Source: Zarea fungicola
Taxonomy: Eukaryota > Ascomycota > Sordariomycetes > Hypocreales > Cordycipitaceae
Assembly (NCBI GenBank): GCA_900169235.1
Contig: FWCC01000200.1
Coordinates: 21,601-85,600, forward strand
DNA length: 64,000 nucleotides
Direction of reading: 5' to 3'
The notes under the pieces were generated by a model. That model was not told where the DNA came from, made no database searches, and saw only the letters and a program-made list of their open reading frames with translations. Of this stretch, positions 57,789 through 64,000 are shown in pieces. Made by a program: the position numbers and the translations under genes. Within the stretch, counting starts at the first letter, position 1, and the number at the start of each line of letters is the position of its first letter.

Positions 57789-60555
57789 CTACTCGAGATC
57801 TGGCAGCCACCTCGCATCATTCATCGACCCCTCGAATGCCTCTAATCCTGAAGGCTCTTGACCGAGCGGGTGCAGGTTGGTAGCTGCCACCTCCGCACCA
57901 GACGCAGCAGGGTTAGCGTTGAGCGCTATAGCCTGCTGCGACGGGAAGGCAAACTGCATTGCGCCTGGGAGTGGCTGGCCCAGATCCCAGCCGTTGAAGT
58001 TGTGCTGCCACTTCGCACTGTCGTTCAGGATCCACTGGCTGTTGTCCAGACCGGCGCCTTGGCCTGTAGGAAGCCCCCCGGGTGCCATACGCGCCCCGGA
58101 AAAGTCTTGCATAGATTCCCGGGTCGAACCAAGGCCAGCAGCGGAGGTGGGAGGATACACAGCCGTCCCTGCTGAACTTGTCATGATGGGCTGGCCCCAA
58201 CTGTCCAACGTCCCCGGCGCGTAGCTTATGTGCTGCGTCTTAATCCCCGGTTGTTGCTGGGGTTGATTCTGCCGCTGTCGGCTCTGCTCGCTCTGCTGCT
58301 GTTGTTGGGAGTTAACATGGTGGCTGTTCAAATCGAGCCTTGCGCTAATGGAGGCTTGAGGCACTGAAGCTTGCGCCATGGATGATTGGGCGAATTGTAC
58401 TCTGCTTGGCGTCGGGCCCTGTTGGGCGTGTAAAGACTGCAAATGTACATGTGTAGCGGCGGCTTCATCCAGAGAAGCTGGCGGTGACAAACCAGAGCTC
58501 GACTTGGGTGAGGGAACCTCCGACGTGCTATAGTGGCCATACAACTCGTCGGCACGCTGCAGGATTTGTGCCGCCTCGTCAGGCATTGCGCATTTCCATT
58601 TTCTTGCCAGCACACTGAGTATGCTCAGGGCGCGCCGCGCACATAGCCAGTCTTCTGAAATCTCTTCAAGATGCTTGACACCATGCGTGAAATCCCGCTT
58701 TGCCGTCTTTTCTGGTAGGTTGAGAAGGTGTATTGTGCAGGCGCTGTGTACCATGTATACGGCTATATTGCATATTTGGCGGAGGTTCCACGTTTTCTTA
58801 TACAGTCGCATCAACTTGGAAATGGCACCGGCGTTTGAAGTACAGATTCGCCTGGGAGAGATGTGCGACGGTAGCGGCGAGGATGCCGGGGAATACTTGA
58901 GAAACGGCCTGAAAAGATGAATAAACTGCAGGTGAAAGAACATGCTACAAGGGTTGTCAGTCGGAAAAAAAGTAACGCTAAAATCACGCCACTTACTGCA
59001 TGAGAATGACGTTCGGTAGTTGATGATCGCTGGGCTCAAACTCCTTTGGAAGTTGTTTGCGCCATTCTTCCAGTCGTTTGTGGAGCTCGCTCAGTTTCTT
59101 TAGCTCAGCTGTCTTCCCTCCAGCTGATCGATGGATATGAGTGGGGTGATAGAAATATAAGAGAAGATCGCTACTGATTTCGCACAGGCTCGCGAGATGG
59201 AGGGCTGCTGCGCGCGTCCGTGAGGGTAGCTTAACTGATTCGTCGAATCCTTTGTCAGTGAGAGGCATCCACGTTGAGGCATCTTCGTCAGGAAAGACAT
59301 CGAACTTGGCGACGGTGAACGTCGACTTTGGTAGCTGCGGCATGCGGCCGAGATAGTTGGACCAGCACTTGTCAAATGTGAAGCAGCCCCAAAATGTCAT
59401 TCGCCGGGCGTCAATCTCTTCCTCGCTCATGACCCTTCTGTCACTGGCGCTCATTTCGAGATTGAGACCAATATCTTGAGCCATTCTGAAGCTCATACCG
59501 CTGTATACCCAACCAGTTGCTTCTCGCGCGCAGCCTGCTTCTCGTACAGACATGAGGGCGAGCGCTTGCACAGTCACAAGACGGGGCCGCTCAAATTCAT
59601 CGCCGTCCATGATGAGCCGTTTCGCTTCTGCAAAGAAGTGATCGCCCTTTGTCCTGTTATCGCCCGGGGTGCCATATGCCCCAGGAACGTCTGTAAAGTG
59701 ACAACCCAAAGCCAGCATCGCATTGACCAGCAATGAGGAGCAGTGGGATGAACTTTGGTCCACGAAGCCTCTGCCTTTGGAAAAGTCGCGCCAAAAGAGC
59801 TTTCGGGATAGGGTAGTAAAGTAGGGGTAGTGGTAGTTGAAGTACATGTTGATGAGATGGGTTATCAAACTAATATCATTAGTTACGTCTGTCCAGCTCC
59901 TAACTGGATCCGTCGATGACAATTGGCCAACTGAGTCGGTCTCAGCGTCGTATCCCGCCGATGCGCCTCCAAGGTAAATAAGGTGCGACGTCCCGCCGAT
60001 GAATCGAATAGTGCCGTTCTCAATTCGCAGCTCGCCCATTTTACCGGCGAGATCCCGCTCTCCTTCAACTTGGGATGGCCAATTCTCGTCGCCGCTGTGC
60101 TCCCGACTAACGCCCTCCGATTGCAAATCATCGCTCATTATTTGTTGAGCGAGGTTGTCAAGGCTGTCGCAGTTCCGTATTCGATGCACAATATCGCCGA
60201 TATCATCCTCGCTGGCATTAAGAATGGACTCCACAAGGATTTTGAGAGTGGCGTCATCAGCCTTCATGCCATCCGTCTTCTCGCGGTAGACACCCTTGCG
60301 ACGATGATCAGAGTTGGGATCATATATACACTCGGTACCGTAAACGCTGGCGCAGGCGGCGCAGCTGGGGACAGCACCGTCACACTTGGATTTTCGTTTG
60401 CGACACGCGATGCATGCGGTGCTTATGCATTTTCGCTTTTGGTTTGAGGTATCGGTTGCGCGGCGCGATTTCTTCTTTTTAAGAGCGGGACCAGGCTCGC
60501 CAGTTCTGGGATCGTCATGTTGTTCCGTGTAAGCTTGGTTCTGTGTCGCCGGCAT
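57789..60555 (-). CDS. Zn2Cys6 transcription factor, NIT4/NirA-like
   Basis: Exons 60555-58997 and 58944-57789 give about 904 aa. The zinc cluster has cysteines at 48, 51, 58, 65, 68 and 76 in CIACRKRKSKCDGAVPSCAA with YGTECIYDPNSDHRRKGVY following. That extended block, including the NSDHRRKG linker, matches the nitrate regulators NIT4 of Neurospora and NirA of Aspergillus. The fungal-specific domain follows (LINMYFNYHYPYFTTLSR, RMAQDIGLNLEMS, RRMTFWGCFTFDKCWSNYLG). The C-terminal third is Gln/Ser/Pro-rich (QQQQQSEQSRQRQNQPQQQ), as in the NIT4 activation region. NIT4/NirA switch on nitrate and nitrite reductase genes when nitrate is present; none of those targets lie here, so the role is from homology. 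A paralogue of unrelated function is possible. Confidence 0.8.
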
Positions 60556-61674
60556 AGTCGCGACGCAGCATACGAGCGTTCGGCGCGATTCGGAGTGTCA
60601 AGATGCGGCGACTGGGAAATATATAGTGTTCGCGTGGATCGCTCACGAGGCCCGTCAGAAGATTTACACTGAAAATTGTGTCTAGTTTGCGTCAGACTCG
60701 ATCGTAGCGGACGGCCCCCCCCCCCAGAGCAGAAAATGATTTCTCGAGTAGAAAGTGCTGGTGGCGAGAAAAGATGCGAAGTCCGGAGTGGTTGTGACTG
60801 GGACGCCGGTGGTCCACGCTAAATCAGAATGTAAGGCTTGACAGCGTGGGAAGGAGAATGTCGGTGATGTCAAGAAAAGACTAAATCCCGAGGATGATCT
60901 AATGAAGTCTCTGAATAATCAGTTTTCCTTTAGTTATTTTAAATAACTTTCTTGTGTTCGTGGGGAAGAGTTCCGCCGTGCTAAATAATTGTGACGCTGC
61001 TTTTGGTGGACTATTTTATCACGACTGACTCGCGGCTGTCTGGCGAAAAAGACTTAGCCAAGACTCTAAAAACCAACAAAAACAGTTTGCGTCAAAGGAA
61101 AAAGGGACAATTGTGAAAAAGCAATGCGGTCGGTAAATAAATTGTAGCATGCTCGGGACGGGTGCAGGCGATAGATGGATGTGGCCCTGTTCTTCAGTTT
61201 TTGTGGAGGGGCATAGAGTTCAGTCAGTACCCAAAGCCAAAAGCTGAGTATTTGTAAAGCACTCTTGCCGCTGGCTCCGGCCGCCATTTCCCGCTAATGC
61301 AACAACTTGCATTTGCAGCGCCAGATCCGGCGTTAGCAGTTATTTATCACATATGTTATCTGCCCCTGCCTGGCCTGTTTCGCCTGCTGCAATGCGACTG
61401 GCTCTTATTAATCCGACGCCAGGTAGCGACTATTGGCGATACACAGCAGATACGCTACCATGGTGGGTTTTAATCCATATTGCAGTCAGGTGCACAGGGT
61501 CTACCTTATGGTGCGCTGTATGAAAAACAACATGACAAAAATACAGTTGCTGTGTGTATATTATACAATGGGCAATCTAATACACGGCCGCCACCCGCGA
61601 TCGGCAGCTCTAGTCTACAATGCGGCACGAATTCCCCCTGTCCAACCACGCGTACAGTGTCAATGTCGCACCTT
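60556..61674. other. Intergenic region, 1.1 kb
   Basis: It holds the promoter of the NIT4-like gene and the 3' end of the mitochondrial S4 gene. It contains a run of 11 C (60715-60725). No gene is supported. Confidence 0.5.
60715..60725 (+). repeat. Poly-C tract, 11 C
   Basis: An uninterrupted run of 11 C, 160 bp upstream of the NIT4-like start codon; read on the minus strand it is a G tract in that gene's promoter or leader. Confidence 0.9.
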
Positions 61675-63347
61675 CTAGCCGCGCTGCAAGTACCAGTTGT
61701 GCGCAAGCTGGTTCGTCCAGTAGTTGAAGGGTGTCGGGACCTCGGCATGGCCCTTTCTTGCCACCGGGTGACGTAGGTAGACTGCGGCACAAATGTCGTG
61801 GTTGACCTCGAGGTATCTCGGAATAAAAGCAAAAGCAGCCATAAACGGACGCGGCACCCAGGGCGTAGCATAAGGCTTTGTCTCGTCTACGGGATTCTCT
61901 TCATCAGCCAGTAGGAGCGCCTTTAGCCTGCGCATGTCCTCGTTGGACAGTCGGTCGTCGCCGACAATCTGAGCGGCCCGTTCCTTTTGCTCCTCAGATA
62001 GGCCGTCGAGCGTCTTATCAAACTGCTTCTTGCGACTGAAAGTTTGTGTCTCTCCTCCCTCTGGTGTCGTCTCTTGTTCAGGTAGTGTCTCCTCAACTCC
62101 CGCCGCCTTTTCGCGGGTGCTGAGCTTAGAGAAACTGTCAGCCAGCAGCTCCTGGTTCTTCATGTGAAGTTGCAGTTCCCGGATCAGCTCCGCTGCATCC
62201 AACTCGCCATCGTGAGGCCGAGACAGGACTCGCTTTGCATCAGATCGAAACAAGCGTAGCTGTTTTCTCTCACGCACACTGAGGTTCTTTCCTTCCGCCT
62301 TCAGTAGTTTCTTAACGTCCTTCACAAGCAAGGTCAACGACTTTTGCTGGAACTTTTTGTGATCCTCCTCGGATAGTTCGGGTAGAGTAGCCTCGCCATC
62401 ACCTTCCTCAGCGGCTGCTTCACCTTCGCCCTCCGCGACTGTTGGTTTGCCATCCGATGCCAGCGCTCTGTGTGCTCTGTCGGCTTGCTTCTTTCTGGCT
62501 GCAAGGTTCTCTTCTAATCGCTTGGTGGCGTTCGCGGTCTTTTGCACGCCAGTGGCATACATGACCTTCTCAACGTCGACTTGGAACATATCGCCGGGGT
62601 TCAATTGATACGAAGGATGCAACAACTGTAATATGCGTTAGCTTTTTACATATGAGAATAAAAACGGGGACAATCATATACCTTCTTGCCATTGACCTTG
62701 ACCGCACCGTGAAGAATAAACTGGCGCGCTTGACGCACACTAGTAGCAAACATGGCGCGAAAGATGGCTGTGTCTAGTCGCCTTTCCAAAGGGGCAAATG
62801 TCATTTGCATATATGGCGTCATATCATGGAGCGGCCGAGAGATGAGATCATTGGTAGTGGGATCCCGCCTGGTTTGGGGGGCCGGTGCAGCAGGTCTGGG
62901 CACGCGCGAGTACGCCTCGGCGTTCACATTTGAGGTGCTCAATCCTGAGCCACGACCGGCGGCTTGCTCTGATCCATTGTGGGCGGCGAGATACTCGGGA
63001 GGCATATCGACGGCGGACAGCAACCGAGGGGAGAAGAGTCGCACCCATTTCTTTTCGGGGATGTGCTCGCCGTGGTACGCGCGAGCTCTCGATTTCGCAC
63101 CCCATTTCTGCTGGAAGAAGGTAGGAGTACCTCTGATGGGCGGCTCGTTGGCAGCTCTGCGGTAGATGTTGTACATGTTGTATTTATTCCATGATTGGCG
63201 GAGTTTCTGGTTGGTCCCTTGGAATTAGACATCGGTCGGAAACTGTGTCGCGGGAATTGGGCCGCGATGCATAATGCAGAGACATTTTCATGCAATCACA
63301 TTACTTACAGGCTTCGACAGGCTGAAGAACCTGGCCGGTTTGCGCAT
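61675..63347 (-). CDS. NAM9: Mitochondrial small-subunit ribosomal protein uS4m (Nam9/MrpS4)
   Basis: Proposed exons are 63347-63305, 63217-62682 and 62625-61675, about 509 aa. The start [13 protein letters not shown] leads into [16 protein letters not shown], typical of fungal Nam9. The S4 RNA-binding domain is [40 protein letters not shown] and so on, with intron 2 in the middle of it. A long charged middle ([14 protein letters not shown] and Lys/Glu-rich helices) and a terminal block with [20 protein letters not shown] are mitochondria-specific extensions. It binds small-subunit rRNA in the mitoribosome. The exon 1/2 join is uncertain: a GTAAGT donor lies four bases earlier but breaks the frame, so GTAATG at 63304 was chosen because it gives [14 protein letters not shown]. 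Confidence 0.9.
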
Positions 63348-63595
63348 TTTGATCGAGGATGCACCGCACGCGGTGTTGTTCGTTCGGGATTGAAGCTGCG
63401 TCGTGTGTTCAGGAGCGGCGCGGAAGCCAAATTTTTGAGACAAGCAAGCTACAGTCGGCCGTAGTTTTTCCGGCCTGGCGAACAACTACGCCAGATCCTC
63501 AGTTGTTAGGAGTGCTCCAGGTACTGAGACAAGTTGTATCGATTCGAAAAACAAATAAATTAAACAGTACAATAGAAGTTTAATTCAAATTATAA

Positions 63596-63862
63596 TCATG
63601 GCTTCACATTGTAAAACTCGTTTCCAACTATTCTCTGCAGCGGTTTCTTGTCGAGCCACTTGCCTGCGCTGTCGCCAGTGGACTTGAGAGCGATGTTGGG
63701 TTCCACCTGACCGGTTGCATGCTTAGAAGCATACTGCTCATTATTCGATTCGTTTTTAGAAATCCGTTTTAAGAATCTTACAAATTCTAAGGCGAAGCAC
63801 TTGACCTTGAATTGACTCTTTAGTCTTCGTTCATTTGTGATATCTCTTCTGCCACCTGATGT
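63596..63862 (-). CDS. 3' exon of an unrecognised gene, cut by the right edge
   Basis: A minus-strand frame of 88 codons opens right after a CTAATTTTAG acceptor-like sequence (exon start 63862) and ends at TGA 63598-63596. It has no ATG, so it must be a spliced internal or terminal exon. The product begins TSGGRRDITNERRLKSQ, has FKVKCFALEF, and ends with ALKSTGDSAGKWLDKKPLQ and a short VGNEFYNVKP tail. The composition is protein-like, but I do not recognise the family. A 48-nt stretch starting GTAAGA inside could be a further intron that keeps frame. The upstream exons lie beyond or near the window end; no donor was identified with confidence. Confidence 0.55.
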   Translation of the reverse strand, partial: TSGGRRDITNERRLKSQFKVKCFALEFVRFLKRISKNESNNEQYASKHATGQVEPNIALKSTGDSAGKWLDKKPLQRIVGNEFYNVKP

Positions 63863-64000
63863 CTAAAATTAGAGAGACTGGGGCACAGGGACGCACTTGG
63901 TGCATGAAATGAGGAAGACTCATTTAGAGGCTCCATGTTTTCTATTCTTCATTCACCCACGCGCCCTCACAATTCTTAGATCATAGCTAGCTACGGAGAT

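Overview
The window looks like ordinary, gene-dense nuclear DNA of a filamentous ascomycete. Genes are broken by short introns (about 48 to 120 nt) with GTRNGT donors and CTAAC/CTAAT branch points. The gene set is fungal throughout: two-subunit type I fatty acid synthase, Zn2Cys6 regulators including a NIT4/NirA-like one, a Cdc3/AspB-class septin, and a mitochondrial S4 protein with a long tail. The protein sequences suggest Sordariomycetes, perhaps Hypocreales; that placement is inference from memory. I saw no bacterial features, CRISPR array, rRNA or tRNA gene, and no intact transposon.

Layout, left to right: a Zn2Cys6 regulator (499-2894, +); 3.6 kb without a gene; a signal-peptide single-pass membrane protein with a C-terminal PPAY motif (6472-8226, +); a TatD-family Scn1-like hydrolase (8430-9854, -); 2 kb holding only a doubtful ORF remnant; a small membrane protein (11851-12588, +); kinetochore Spc24 (13056-13758, -), divergent from mitochondrial fission factor Fis1 (14531-15313, +); a Cdc3/AspB septin (16314-18556, -) with an unusually long first intron; 2.4 kb without a gene; ferrochelatase (20971-22330, -), divergent from Ku70 (22802-24859, +); a second zinc-cluster protein (25248-27999, +); a DHA1 multidrug transporter (28391-30316, -); 2.3 kb without a gene; a mitochondrial helical-repeat (PPR-like) protein (32636-34264, -), divergent from LSm4 (34599-35271, +).

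The centre is the complete cytosolic fatty acid synthase: the alpha subunit (35966-41653, -) and beta subunit (44248-50562, +), transcribed divergently from a shared 2.6 kb intergenic region. Together they carry every domain of the alpha6beta6 fungal megasynthase, including the ACP and its own phosphopantetheinyl transferase.

The right part has guanine deaminase (52100-53643, +), a bZIP-like factor (54415-55977, -), a NIT4/NirA-like Zn2Cys6 regulator (57789-60555, -), mitochondrial ribosomal protein uS4m/Nam9 (61675-63347, -), and the 3' exon of an unrecognised gene running off the right edge (63596-63862, -). Guanine deaminase beside a nitrate-type regulator gives a loose nitrogen-catabolism flavour, but no nitrate or purine cluster is present.

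I did not find a convincing new multi-gene system. The observations most worth checking are the coding-like ORF inside the septin's long first intron, the in-frame hydrophobic intron in the second zinc-cluster gene, the 21-bp repeat coding for HDDRRDY-type units, the very short 5' exons of FIS1 and LSM4, and the unrecognised gene at the right edge. All splice junctions were read by eye from consensus and frame and have no transcript support.
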